From: Paenibacillus sp. PCH8
GTDB taxonomy: Bacteria > Bacillota > Bacilli > Paenibacillales > Paenibacillaceae
DNA length: 64,000 nt
Assembly (NCBI RefSeq): GCF_002968835.1
Contig: NZ_PKQK01000001.1
Span: 2,170,001-2,234,000, forward strand
Reading direction: 5' to 3'
Shown here piece by piece: positions 34,601 to 39,082 of this stretch; positions within the stretch are counted from its first letter, which is position 1, and each line of letters opens with the position of its first letter. A program made the translations under genes and the position numbers. The notes beneath the pieces were generated by a model. The model was not told the origin of the DNA. It did no database searches and saw only the letters and a list, made by a program, of their open reading frames with translations.

Positions 34601-35439
34601 CCGCTTGGCAGCAATCCGAACCTGTACAAGAGCGGCTGAAAAATCAGGAAGCCTACTGGCTGGATATGCTGGAAGGTGAACTGCCAACGCTTGAACTGCC
34701 TACGGACTTTGTCAGACCTGCCGCTCGCAGCTTTGAGGGAGATGTGTTGCCTTTCAGCATCGACAAGCAGATGACCGACAGCTTGCAGCGCATCGCCGAT
34801 GAGAATGGCGGCACCCTTTATATGGTGTTATTGGCGGCCTATTCAATTCTGCTCAGCAAGTACTCGGGACAAGAAGACTTCATTGTAGGCACGGCGGTCT
34901 CGGGTCGCACACATGCCGACCTGGAGCCACTCATCGGAATGTTTGTCAACACGTTGGCGATTCGCCAGTATCCATCCGGGGAGAAGACGTTCCTCGCTTA
35001 CTTGAACGAAGTCAAAGAAACAATGCTGGGGGCCTACGACCATCAGGATTATCCGTTCGAGGAGCTTGTGAAAAGGCTGGAGGCGCCGCGAGATCCAAGC
35101 CGTAATCCTGTATTCGATGTCATGTTTGCTCTGGAAACCAAGGAAGATAACGTTCAAAGCTTTGGGGATATCCAGATCGAATCTTATCCGGAAACACATA
35201 CAGTTTCCCCATTTGATCTTACCTTGGTCATTTCGTTGCTGGATGAGGGAATGAACGGGCAGTTTGAATATGCCACCAAGTTGTTTACTCACAATCTGAT
35301 CGACAATTTCGCTCAGGATCTGCTCGTGATCATCACCCAAATTTGCGAACAGTCTTCAGTGCTGCTCAAGGATATTTCCCTGAACGGGCAATCCGAACAG
35401 GAGCAAGATGTGTTAGAGGCCATTGATATTATTTTCTAA
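16501..35439 (+). CDS. pmxE: Polymyxin synthetase PmxE (five-module NRPS, residues 1-5)
   Basis: This 6,312-residue NRPS begins polymyxin assembly. The start is GTG at 16501 with GGGAG nine bases before it. Domains by residue: starter C1 11-434, A1 457-967, PCP1 (Ser1015), C2 1069-1504, A2 1514-2014, PCP2 (Ser2064), C3 2117-2544, A3 2577-3127, PCP3 (Ser3178), epimerase 3230-3687, C4 3698-4130, A4 4154-4687, PCP4 (Ser4737), C5 4790-5217, A5 5234-5767, PCP5 (Ser5818), C6 5870-6290, tail. Pocket codes give Dab, Thr, Dab, Dab, Dab. The epimerase and the following DCL-type C4 predict D-Dab at position 3. The frame is intact over 18.9 kb. The length and layout fit PmxE of P. polymyxa. Codon use is as G+C-rich as in pmxA-D and richer than in the genes after 35.5 kb. 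Confidence 0.95.
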   Translation: MRENTNKQYGLTQAQRRIWFMEIMNPGTSITMLSATYQITGEIDTQLLEQAAAEIVKTYDAFRIRISGDLQNPTQWFEQPENVQARITRLEIGTTEQFDAWVKGISEKPASVFDEHLYEFTMIHFVNGQVWLNLTINHIIADGLSVTALLHAVMEKYLELRKGNSSSYQAPSYLDYIYAEHEYEQSQRYQKGKEYWLTKYNTLPETTGIKSVPPFSIGSESNKLAITLDGPRYERILAFSEQYQVSLYTLFLSAMYALLYKLTDSTDVPVGTVFANRTSKKEKETIGMFVSTVATRIRLDPDGHVLSLIQAVSKENTADLRYQKYPYNQLIQDLREQHGRNDLSELFRTSLEYLPLKIVEYEEIKVRLEAHFARHEMDDLLLRFDHMLNEGHVILHASYRTGLFETAEIDRIMEQYVTVLDQFLETPELQVREISLLSDEERHRILDVFNPPVAALSEGIAFHRYVEKFARDIPDHPAVVYMDKKLTYGELNERAERLASHLRAQGVGRETITGIWAERSVELLVGVLAVWKAGGAYVPLDPDYPAERIEYMLSDSEASVLLTQRHLLERAGGWLADDQLKLQAVYDMDDEQIYNGDALAMEFESADSAPQDLAYVIYTSGTTGHPKGVLIEHGSLVNTADAYRREYRLDQFPVRLLQLASFSFDVFVGDIARTLYNGGTMVIVPKDDRIDPNRLYGWIRDQNITVFESTPALILPFMQHIYEEGLDVSSMQLLITSSDACSVTDYRLLEERFGGQFRIINSYGVTEAAIDSSFYDEPLDKLPPSGHVPIGKAWLNARFYIVDAALNPVPVGIPGELVIGGAGVARGYWNRPDLTAEKFVGSPFVPGERLYRTGDLARWLEDGNVDFIGRIDYQVKIRGFRIELGEIETALLRFPGVKQAVVTDRTDEQGQKYLCGYVAADASLKLSDLLSQLKQELPAHMVPSRLVSLDKLPLTPNGKIDRKALPEPTSEVEASHEYVAPRTTLETRLALIWQQVLGIARVGVQDDFFDLGGHSLRASTLVSKIRKELQVEVPLREIFRYTTIAQLAQRIDGLKQQETYEITKAADAEYYPVSSEQKRLYVLRQLDGSQRSYNMSAALLLEGKLNRTRVEHAFMALIQRHETLRTGIEQVEGELVQRIYDEVEFAVDYFQASEQELHQVVESYYRPFDLTKPPLLRIGLIKVAEERHILLFDMHHIVSDGISTALIFDEFSRLYRGEELASLSIQYKDYAVWQHSEAYGQMLQPQKEYWLEQLSGELPVLELPTDFPRPAVQSFDGRTVKFYIGKERTEKLKKLASRTGTTLYMVLLSAYSILMHKYSGQEELIVGTPIAGRTQEEVQPIVGMFINTLAIRSRPERSKTYLSYLEEIKDITLGAFEHQNYLFEDLVESLHIPRATSRNPLFDTFFSLQNTENEQIVIEGLEQSFYPLENRTSKFELLLDISELEGQLECRLEYATALYKQKTAERFARHYDKLLETIAAAPDGDIASLEMLTEEEIRELVRGFNDSAADYPRHQTIHSLFEEQTKLYPDNVAAVMNEQQLTYRELNERSNRLARKLRETGVEADQLVAILAERSLDMVVGILAILKAGGAYVPVDPDYPEERIRFMIEDSCAPLLLIQKHLHDKTDFAGTRLELDDFVWGNRGADSADALEASNLESISGPGNLAYVIYTSGTTGRPKGTLIEHKNVVRLLFNNKNLFDFGPSDTWTLFHSFCFDFSVWEMYGALLFGGKLVIVPPLTAKNPTEFLTLLGREQVTILNQTPTYFYQLLREVLADHAYDLRIRNVIFGGEALSPLLLKGFKTKYPETKLINMYGITETTVHVTYKEITWVEMEAAKSNIGKPIPTLSVYVLDENRRPVPIGVAGEMYVAGEGLARGYLNRPDLTSEKFVDSPFAQGEKLYRSGDLAAWLPDGNIEYLGRIDHQVKIRGYRIELDEIETQLLNVEGVEEAVVLARQDGGDEKTLVAYFVADRMLTVSEMRTSLAQEMPGYMIPSYFVQLERMPLTSNGKVDRKSLPEPQGGLQTGVEYVAPRNRTESQLVEIWEEVLGYSGIGILDNFFELGGHSLRATNLVSKIRKEMNVELPLRDVFRYMTVESMAGVIANLEETQHISIPKAEEKAYYPVSSAQKRLYVLHQLDSSELNYNLPSALQLEGALNEAKVEKALNTLVARHDMLRTGFEIVNGEPVQRIHPLVAFKVEKLQASKDQVAAILEGFIQPFDLTQPPLLRALLIELETEKFLLALDIHHIGSDGLSMDVLLREFVRLYNGEELPEMRIQYKDYAVWQQSEEQRQRIKQQEEYWRGVFSSELPVLEMPLDFFRPAVQQFDGQTLTFTLDVEKSEALKRLAGDSGATLYMLLLAAYSVLLHKYAGQEDIVIGTPIAARSHADLQPIIGMFVNTLALRFGPAAERTFLDYLQEVKETTLGAYEHQDYPFEELVEALQVSRDLSRNPLFDTMFSLQKHESLDLTLEGLQWSLFDIEEKTAKFDLSLDIVEEGNELVCKIEYATSLFRQETMVRLAGHYEQLLASILAQPSARIADLDILTDSEKHNLLVGFDVLSSALAKQSTAEGTGLEADESWRERTFHELFEKQVERTPGALAVVYEDSKLTYAELNAKANRLAYTLRERGVKPEQVVGILADRSAELLIGVLAVWKAGGAYVPLDPDYPAERIEYMLADSGASVLLTQTRLLEQAEAWRSAGDLALQTVLALDDAATYSLGAAEVAVGVHALGEAGAELEALAQAETASAEMSATAEAEKNLLAVDLASNLANVNKPHDLAYVIYTSGTTGRPKGVAVENRSLVNTAAGYRRGYRLDQFPIRLLQLASFSFDVFVGDIARTLYNGGTMVIVPKDDRIDPTRLYGWIRDYAVTVFESTPALIVPFMEHVYAEGLDLSSLQLLITSSDTCSVSDYRTLQERFGSQFRIINSYGVTEAAIDSSFYDEPLEKLPKTGSVPIGKAWLNAKFYIVDANLKPVPIGVLGELVIGGAGVARGYLNRPDLTAEQFVDSPFAAGERLYRTGDLARWMPDGNVDFIGRIDNQVKIRGYRIELGEIEAAMKNVAGLRQALVIDRTDERGQKYLCGYVVADFSFDLEGFVAHLDAALPSHMVPSRIIHLDQMPLTPNGKIDRKSLPVPEGNIRAEAVYTAPRTPAEQALSSVWQSVLGVDQVGTMDNFFALGGDSIKALQVSSRLLQTGYKLVMKDLFHYPTISALGLHLQTVERTASQAEVTGEVILTPIQRWFFEQNPADMHHSNQAFMQFSKQGFDEEALRQAVRQLVVHHDALRTVYRQTENGYTAWNRGAGENETLFDLEVVDFKRARDMKEAIEAKANDIQASIDLENGPLVKLGLFRCDDGDHLLIAIHHLVVDGVSWRILLEDFAVGYEQALQGQPIRLPLKTDSFQTWAKQLTDYVNGPAMESEREYWQHIEQLSYEPLPKDFEQGKSKLEDSGLVTVHWTAEETEQLLKQAHRAYHTEMNDLLLAALGLAVQAWSGRERVLVNLEGHGREELLPDVDITRTVGWFTSQFPVVLETGHAQALGHQVKLVKESLRRIPNKGIGYGILRYLSASHDGERFALEPEISFNYLGQFDQDYESSGSRPSSFSAGSDSSPNAVMDYVLDINGMMSEGVLELTIRYGETQYKRETVERLSTLLHSSLLEVISHCVSKERPELTPSDVLLQEVTVEELERLTEHTVALGELENVYTLTPLQKGMLFHSLLDANSEAYFEQVTFDLYGSLNIEAFTQGLDTLVQRNEALRTNFITGWRDEPIQVIFRERKCEVYFEDIRPVSDEDPEKRIADFVSADKANKFDLARGPLMRVTVLHTGDESYHVIWSHHHILMDGWCMSFMIKEVFDTYFAFQEKRTLELPPVTSYSRYIEWLEAQDAAKASRYWSKYLAGYDQQTKLPQEKTQLKLGAFEAAEIDVELSKELTGQIEQVARQQQVTLNTFMQTVWGLVLQIYNNSEDVVFGSVVSGRPAEIPGIESMIGLFINTIPVRIQGKAEEAVADILRKTQDQALASGAYETFPLFEIQSLSEQKRDLINHIMVFENYPMEEQIEQVVGGDKEALKIANIQSPEQTNYDLDITVIPEEHILLRFTYNALTYREEDIRLIHGHFARALEKVAANPNIRVNQLELLTTAENEQILGAFNPAQPEEAPVATFHRLFEEQAERTPKAAAVVYENDQLTYAELNEQANRLATTLRASGIGRESIVGILAERSVDLLVAVLAVWKAGGAYVPLDPDYPADRVRFMLEDSGAKVLLTQTSLRERAQAWLGEEELALEAVLYLDDEASYSEERANTPISSSNISGKLTGARMTGDASHPNVDTESFHEARPEDLAYVIYTSGTTGKPKGVMIEHSSLVNTAAGYRREYRLDQFPVRLLQLASFSFDVFVGDIARTLYNGGTMVIVPKDDRIDPSRLHYWIRQQQITIFESTPALIVPFLEYVHEQRLDMKGLELLITSSDSCSVADYRTLQERFGSLFRIINAYGVTEAAIDSSFYDVELEKLPQTGHVPIGKAWLNAKFYIVDAHLNPVPVGVLGELVIGGIGVARGYLNRPELTEEKFVDSPFAAGERLYRTGDLARWIEDGNVDFIGRIDNQAKIRGYRIETGEVEAKLLSVGGVKETVVVVREDQEGQKALCAYYTAEEGLTAKSLKRAIASELPGYMIPSYFVELEHLPLTPNGKIDRKALPAPEGGAGEGREYVAPRTELEAELAAIWQDVLVREKAVGVTDNFFDLGGHSLRATTLVSKMHKELGVEFPLRDVFLYSTVEEMAAAMERLEIGSFTAIPVAEPSEYYPLSSAQKRLYILNQLEGGELSYNIPGAMLLEGEIDRKLFEEAFRGLVARHETLRTGFEMVKGEAVQRIYEEVAFQVEYVQISGEPAEETVRQFVRPFDLAKPPLLRIGLAELAPNRHILMFDTHHIVSDGISIDVLIEEFVHLYSGEQLEPLHIQYKDYAVWQQSDEQKAQLVKQEAYWLDMFRGELPVLELPTDYPRPAMQSYEGRTLQLFMNSEKSEGLKRLAAENGATLYMVLLASYTILLHKYTNQEDVVVGTPIAGRNHSDVQPLIGMFVNTLAIRSYPAAGKTFLDYLKEVKETTLGAFEHQNYPFEELVDKVNVARDLSRNPLFDTMFALQNTENVEIQLPGLHLSTYASEEIVSKFDLSLDVTEIEEGLEYLFEYATALYKTETVEKLAAHYLQLLDSILRNPSATIAELNVLTAEEKEHILGAFNPAQPETDPTAAFHRLFEEQAERTPEAAAVVYENDRLTYAKLNERANRLAATLRASGIGRESIVGILAERSVDLLVAVLAVWKAGGAYVPLDPDYPADRVRFMLEDSGAKVLLTQTALRERAEAWLSEDELALAAVLYLDDEASYSEERANTPISSSNVSGKLTGARMTGDASHPNVDTESFHEARPEDLAYVIYTSGTTGKPKGVMIEHRSLVNTAAGYRREYRLDQFPVRLLQLASFSFDVFVGDIARTLYNGGTMVIVPKDDRIDPTRLHYWIRQQQVTIFESTPALIVPFMEYVHEQQLDMSGMELLITSSDSCSVADYRTLQERFGSLFRIINAYGVTEAAIDSSFYDEPLTKLPRIGHVPIGKAWLNAKFYIVDAHLNPVPIGVLGELVIGGIGVARGYLNRPELSEEKFVDSPFAASERLYRTGDLARWMEDGNVDFIGRIDNQAKIRGYRIETGEVEAKLLSVGGVKETVVVVREDQEGQKALCAYYTAEEGLTTADLKRAISSELPGYMIPSYFVELERLPLTPNGKIDRKALPAPEGGTSAGREYVAPRTKLEAKLVSIWQDVLGPVTIGVTDNFFDLGGHSLRATTLVSKVHKELNVDLPLRDVFRHSTIESMAEAISQLEQQEHLSIPVLDKRDYYPLSSVQKRLYIQQQMKGAELSYNMSGMTILVGRLERNPFEAALKGLIARHEVLRTGFEMVDGEPVQRIYRDLEFAVEYTKATESETKSIADGFVRVFDLERPPLLRVGLVECEAERHVLMLDIHHIVTDGMSMGIFVEELLRLYNGETLEPLRIQYKEFAAWQQSEPVQERLKNQEAYWLDMLEGELPTLELPTDFVRPAARSFEGDVLPFSIDKQMTDSLQRIADENGGTLYMVLLAAYSILLSKYSGQEDFIVGTAVSGRTHADLEPLIGMFVNTLAIRQYPSGEKTFLAYLNEVKETMLGAYDHQDYPFEELVKRLEAPRDPSRNPVFDVMFALETKEDNVQSFGDIQIESYPETHTVSPFDLTLVISLLDEGMNGQFEYATKLFTHNLIDNFAQDLLVIITQICEQSSVLLKDISLNGQSEQEQDVLEAIDIIF
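19700..22810 (+). other. PmxE module 2: C-A-PCP, predicted Thr
   Basis: The condensation domain has HHIVSDG at about 20083. The A domain pocket is D, F, W, N, I, G, M, V, H plus Lys, the Thr code. This A domain is nearly the same at nucleotide level as the Thr10 domain of pmxB (10,350-11,850), and it carries the intact GGGGG run near 22,185 that is shortened in pmxB. The carrier serine is at 22690. Confidence 0.88.
22845..27590 (+). other. PmxE module 3: C-A-PCP-E, predicted D-Dab
   Basis: The C domain has HHIGSDG. The A pocket is DVGEISSID: Dab. The carrier motif is LGGDS (serine at 26032), the form typical of carriers that precede an epimerase, rather than GGHS. The epimerase starts at LTPIQRWFFEQ near 26,197 and has HHLVVDG near 26,575. 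This predicts D-Dab at position 3. A long Ala/Glu-rich linker lies at about 24,650-24,820 before the TSGTTG motif. Confidence 0.88.
27593..30830 (+). other. PmxE module 4: DCL condensation, Dab, carrier
   Basis: The C domain begins YTLTPLQKGMLFHSL and has HHILMDG, features of domains accepting a D-residue donor, which fits the preceding epimerase. The A pocket is DVGEISAID: Dab. This Dab4 provides the side-chain amine used for ring closure in polymyxins. The carrier serine is at 30709. Confidence 0.88.
30860..34085 (+). other. PmxE module 5: C-A-PCP, predicted Dab
   Basis: The C domain has HHIVSDG (preceded by DT rather than DM). The A pocket is DVGEISAID: Dab. The A domain is nearly the same as that of module 4, including the linker between YLDDEASYSEERAN and the TSGTTGKPKG motif. 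The carrier serine is at 33952. Confidence 0.88.
34105..35439 (+). other. PmxE C-terminal condensation domain (C6) and tail
   Basis: A complete C domain (YYPLSSVQKRLYIQ start, HHIVTDG near 34,492) ends the protein and should pass the pentapeptide to residue 6, loaded on PmxA. After a linker the protein ends LEAIDIIF, which resembles the PmxA tail. Confidence 0.85.
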
Positions 35440-35479
35440 TCCCTTACCCGGCTTGGGTATACCAAGATTCAAACCATGC

Positions 35480-35517
35480 AAAAGGGTCCTGATGACAAAT
35501 GTCATTAGGACCCTTTT
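35480..35517 (+). terminator. Intrinsic terminator of the pmx operon
   Basis: Arms AAAAGGGTCCTGATGAC and GTCATTAGGACCCTTTT pair over 17 bases with one G-U pair and an AAAT loop. It lies 40 bases after the pmxE stop and ends in a T run. The A-rich left arm means it could also act on the other strand. Confidence 0.9.
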
Positions 35518-35703
35518 GGTTATGAACCAATAATTCATCTATATACACTAGAAGAGGACAATGCTTTTGTTTTAGAAGATTTAACTGAATCTCGTGTGAG
35601 GATGGTTTTGGAAAGTATTAATGATAAGAAATATACTCCGGCTACGTCCTACTTGTGGTTTTCATTCAGTACGTTCTTACATCAAATCGAAACAAGCGAA
35701 TAG
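35509..35703 (+). pseudogene. 3' remnant of an unknown gene beyond the pmx terminator
   Basis: An open stretch ends at TAG 35701-35703 and reads as plausible protein (for example LEEDNAFVLEDLTESRVR and TSYLWFSFSTFLHQIE). It has no start codon or ribosome site, and a TAG in frame at 35506-35508 cuts it off inside the pmx terminator. Its last bases overlap the stop of the convergent VOC gene. I do not recognise the family. It looks like the tail of a gene cut by the rearrangement that set the right edge of the pmx locus. Confidence 0.45.
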
Positions 35704-36356
35704 AGACCATCCTGTATACGTAGACTGCCGGTCTTAACAGTTTCAACCGTTACTTCTGTGGCAAATACGCCGGGCATGCGACCGTCAGGGAACCAAGGCA
35801 TCTGTCTATCAATTACAATAAACATGCCTTCAGCGTCACCCGTGGGAGAAAATTGCTTTCCGTCTCCGGCAAATGGTTCAAGTTGATAATGCTTGTTCAA
35901 TATGCTCATGGTCTCAGGCACATCATCAACGGGTAGGCCGATTTCACTAATGCAGAGCAGATGCTTCACATGGAAAGCTTCATCGACTGCATTATCGATT
36001 GAATGGTGAGCGATGAATTCCATCAAGTTGCCGCTGGGATCATAGAAATAAATGGCCGTGGCATTCCAGTAGGGGAAATAGAATTCATCTTGTCCATCCT
36101 TGGAGAGTAACGGAATGTTACGGTCTTGGGACCACTTTTTAGCTTCAGCAAGTTTATTCGTGGGAATTGTAAAGGCCACATGATAGAACGGCTTCTCTTG
36201 CTCTGGAGCCTTCTTAAAAGAAAGAATTGATTCTCCTGCGCAGAATGAGACGGATATTTTACTTTCCTCTACAAGATCCATCCCCAGTATTGTACCGTAA
36301 AACTCTTTTAAGGCCTCCATTTCATATGTCAACAAACCAACTTCTCTTATTTTCAT
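35682..36356 (-). CDS. VOC (glyoxalase/dioxygenase-fold) family protein
   Basis: This is a 224-residue protein of the vicinal oxygen chelate superfamily. The start is ATG 36354-36356, preceded by AAGGAG (36366-36371). The N-terminal half has the pattern of a VOC unit: REVGLLTYEMEALKEFYGTILGM, then FYHVAFTIP and a metal-side YFYDPSGNLMEF near residues 100-110. The second half (SEIGLPVDDVPETMSILNKHY) is a degenerate second unit. Family members are metal-dependent lyases, dioxygenases or antibiotic-binding proteins; the substrate here is unknown. It lies 28 bases after the LysR gene on the same strand, so the two are probably co-transcribed. Confidence 0.8.
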   Translation of the reverse strand: MKIREVGLLTYEMEALKEFYGTILGMDLVEESKISVSFCAGESILSFKKAPEQEKPFYHVAFTIPTNKLAEAKKWSQDRNIPLLSKDGQDEFYFPYWNATAIYFYDPSGNLMEFIAHHSIDNAVDEAFHVKHLLCISEIGLPVDDVPETMSILNKHYQLEPFAGDGKQFSPTGDAEGMFIVIDRQMPWFPDGRMPGVFATEVTVETVKTGSLRIQDGLYSLVSI

Positions 36357-36384
36357 TTCAATAGCTCTCCTTCTAAACTCAGCT

Positions 36385-37260
36385 TTAATTAAAATACTCG
36401 ATCGTTTTCTCAATAAATGCTTTGGCTGACTGCGTCAGATAACGGTCGGACCGGTGTATGATCTCAAAGTGACGGTACGGCGGATCGTCCGTAATTCGGA
36501 TGCTGCGCAGGGTAGGCTCATTCATTGCTTGGATCAGAGGATAAGGCAGTACAGTTCCTCCGACGTTGGCTTTGACCAGACTAATGATGGAGGTTGCCGA
36601 ACTGGTCTCCATGATGGTATTCAAGCTAAATCCATATTTCCGGCAATAGTCGTCAACCAATTCTCTTCCGGTAAATCCTTCGGGGAACATCACCGTCTGG
36701 ATATCACGCAGTTCCTGAATTCCTATTGCACTTCGTTCAGCCCACTCATGCTTCTCGGAAACGACAAGTACATATTCTTCACTGCACAGAGGCGTGCGCA
36801 CAAGTCGATCATCAGGGGCAGATGTAATCTCGATGCCAATGTCTACTTCATTATCAAGCACTTGATTGACAACATAGATCGAAGAGACAACCTTCAATTG
36901 CACCTTGGGGAATCGGGCATGAAAATCCACGAGCAAAGGTGTGATCCGATAGTCCAGATCGGAAGGTAGAACCCCAATGACCAACTTTCCCCGCTGATCA
37001 TTGCGGAATTCCGCTAAGGCATCCTGGGTATTATGTAAATGACGAATCATCTGCACACAGTGCTCCAAAAACAGCGTTCCTGCCTGAGTTATTAGAATCT
37101 TCTTACCGACACGGTCAAATAAGGGAACACCGAGCTCGTCCTCCAATGCACGTATTTGTTGGCTTAATGTAGGTTGAGATATGCCAAGTTTCTCAGCTGC
37201 TCTTGTAAAATGAAGCTCTTCGCACACAGCAATGAAGTTTTCCATCTGACGGATCTCCAT
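36385..37260 (-). CDS. LysR-family transcriptional regulator
   Basis: This is a 291-residue LysR regulator. The best start is ATG 37258-37260, six bases after AGAGGTG; a GTG three codons earlier would fall in the ribosome site. The winged helix-turn-helix is at residues 1-60 (RQMENFIAVCEELHFTRAAEKLGISQPTLSQQI), followed by the usual linker helix and a periplasmic-binding-like effector domain. It is divergent from the MFS gene across 167 bases and upstream of the VOC gene on its own strand. This suggests it controls both; the effector is not evident. Confidence 0.9.
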   Translation of the reverse strand: MEIRQMENFIAVCEELHFTRAAEKLGISQPTLSQQIRALEDELGVPLFDRVGKKILITQAGTLFLEHCVQMIRHLHNTQDALAEFRNDQRGKLVIGVLPSDLDYRITPLLVDFHARFPKVQLKVVSSIYVVNQVLDNEVDIGIEITSAPDDRLVRTPLCSEEYVLVVSEKHEWAERSAIGIQELRDIQTVMFPEGFTGRELVDDYCRKYGFSLNTIMETSSATSIISLVKANVGGTVLPYPLIQAMNEPTLRSIRITDDPPYRHFEIIHRSDRYLTQSAKAFIEKTIEYFN

Positions 37261-37313
37261 CCATATCACCTCTAATCATTGGTTTTAGTAATCATTTTAA
37301 TAGAAACAATAGT

Positions 37314-37380
37314 ATTGATCAATCATTATATAAAATCTATACTTAATCTTGCACCACCTAAGGATCGGATATTAACCGAT
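37314..37380. promoter_or_regulatory. Candidate LysR operator sites between lysR and the MFS gene
   Basis: The divergent region has a perfect ATTGATCAAT palindrome (37314-37323) and a second inverted repeat with arms ATCGG and CCGAT spaced by seven bases (37364-37380). LysR proteins usually bind such dyads near divergent promoters. A TATAAT-like box on the minus strand (37325-37330) adjoins the first palindrome and could be the lysR -10 element. Binding is inferred. Confidence 0.45.
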
Positions 37381-37427
37381 AGGATAATGGTGTATGTAAC
37401 GATATTACTACCATGAGGTGATTGATA

Positions 37428-38597
37428 ATGAAACTTTTCTATATTGTCTTGGCGCTTATCTTGGCTTCACTGAATTTACGACCACCTATTACATCCATTT
37501 CTCCTCTGATGAGCACGATACAGAATGATTTGGGTATAAGCGGGATTACCGCGAGTCTGTTAACCACACTTCCCGTACTGTGCATGGGTATATTTGCTCC
37601 ATTCTCCGTAAAATTAAGTAGGAGATGGGGGAACGAGGGTGCAATTGCTGTGGCGCTAATCCTCATTGGGGTAGGTACAGGCTTACGATTGTTCGTGGGT
37701 GCAACGCCGTTGATGATGTTCACTTCTTTCCTATCCGGTGTAGGGATTGCAATGGCCGGGCCACTGTTGTCGAGCTTCATTAAACAGTATTTTCCTAACC
37801 GGGTTGCAGCCATGGTGGGTATCTACTCTACAGCGATGGTGATGGGGGCCAGCATTAGTGTAGGTCTATCGGTTCCACTCCAGCATGCTCTGGGTGGATC
37901 GTGGAGAGGGTCTTTGGCCGTGTGGGCATTACTCGCAACCATTGCATTGCCGATCTGGCTGAGATTAGCCCGGTCTGCGCGAACTGATCGACAATCTGGC
38001 AACATCTCGGCTATGGGATCTGAACCGCTCCCGGTAAAGAACATGCGTGCATGGGTGCTGACGCTATTCTTCGGACTGATGGCAGCAATCTTCTATTCGT
38101 TGACGGCTTGGCTTGCACCAGCGATTCAGAGTCAGGGATATAGCAAAGAGACAGCAGGCAGCATCCAAACGTTATTCACATTAGTTTCACTACCGTCTAC
38201 GTTATTGATTCCAATGCTCGTACACCGCTATCAAAGAAGAGTGTTCTGGCTTGTTGGATGTGCTTTAATGGAATTGGTGGGTGTCTTGATGCTTAATCTG
38301 TCCGTTAACCCGTGGCTTGCGGCGATCCCGCTCGGTATTGGCGCTGGAGGACTATTCCCGATCGCGTTGATGCTGCCGATTGATGAGACACATAATGCAC
38401 AGGAAGCCAGTGCCTGGTCAGCGATGACCCAATCCGGTGGTTACATTCTCGGAGCACTAGGACCACTAGCGATAGGGTGGCTCCACGATTCAACAGGTAG
38501 TTTCGTTCAAGCCTTCTATGGTCTGGCTATAATTATCGTGCTGCAAATTATCGTTCAGTTCGTTATAGGTAATAAAAAAAGTTCAAGAGCCGTATGA
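37428..38597 (+). CDS. MFS transporter, CynX/NimT-like
   Basis: This is a 389-residue major facilitator with about 12 membrane segments. ATG 37428 follows GAGGTG by seven bases; the two upstream codons would be a poor start. The start region (LALILASLNLRPPITSISPLMSTIQNDLGIS) and the GAGGLFPIALMLPIDETHNAQEASAWSAM segment in the C-half resemble the CynX/NimT group (cyanate or 2-nitroimidazole transporters). The substrate cannot be read from the sequence. The divergent LysR gene is the likely regulator. A strong terminator follows. Confidence 0.85.
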   Translation: MKLFYIVLALILASLNLRPPITSISPLMSTIQNDLGISGITASLLTTLPVLCMGIFAPFSVKLSRRWGNEGAIAVALILIGVGTGLRLFVGATPLMMFTSFLSGVGIAMAGPLLSSFIKQYFPNRVAAMVGIYSTAMVMGASISVGLSVPLQHALGGSWRGSLAVWALLATIALPIWLRLARSARTDRQSGNISAMGSEPLPVKNMRAWVLTLFFGLMAAIFYSLTAWLAPAIQSQGYSKETAGSIQTLFTLVSLPSTLLIPMLVHRYQRRVFWLVGCALMELVGVLMLNLSVNPWLAAIPLGIGAGGLFPIALMLPIDETHNAQEASAWSAMTQSGGYILGALGPLAIGWLHDSTGSFVQAFYGLAIIIVLQIIVQFVIGNKKSSRAV

Positions 38598-38623
38598 TGT
38601 ATGAATGACTCCTGGCTAACGTA

Positions 38624-38683
38624 AAAGCATCTAATAAAGAAGAGGCATGGATATCCGTGTACTCTTCTTTATTTAGATGCTTT
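38624..38683 (+). terminator. Intrinsic terminator after the MFS gene
   Basis: Long arms starting AAAGCATCTAATAAAGAAGAG pair with a right arm ending TTAGATGCTTT over 21 bases with one bulged T, followed by TTTCTTTC. Confidence 0.85.
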
Positions 38684-38689
38684 CTTTCT

Positions 38690-39080
38690 ATATATACAAG
38701 GTGGTTCAGGTAACGTAGGAGCCAGCGCGTCTAACATCAGTTCATGGCGTCAATCTGTTTGCTCTCCATTCGATGTACACTGGCCTCCCAGTATTGAATA
38801 GCATCAGAATTAGTATGGAATTCAACGTGCATAAGCGAATTAAAGTATTGGTATCAAGCGCAATGCTATTGTATGATCAACCAATGATGAATGAACGTTC
38901 GATTTTATTCGATCTGAAGATAAATAATTTGAGAATACAGGCAAATGAGTGATCCAAAAGTCCTAAATTGGGGTATCAATAATATAGTGATCTGATTTAG
39001 CAAAGATACATATTATACGAACCTTTGTTTGAGTGTTAGACCGTAAGCGTTTATTATTATGGGGAAAAGTGGGGGCTACC
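38690..39080. other. Intergenic stretch with a small coding remnant
   Basis: There is no intact gene here. On the minus strand 38832-38737 reads MHVEFHTNSDAIQYWEASVH and on to a TGA, a protein-like tail without a ribosome site. It is probably the end of a decayed gene; the family is not recognised. The remainder up to the chemoreceptor start is A+T-rich leader with no clear promoter. Confidence 0.35.
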
Positions 39081-39082
39081 AA

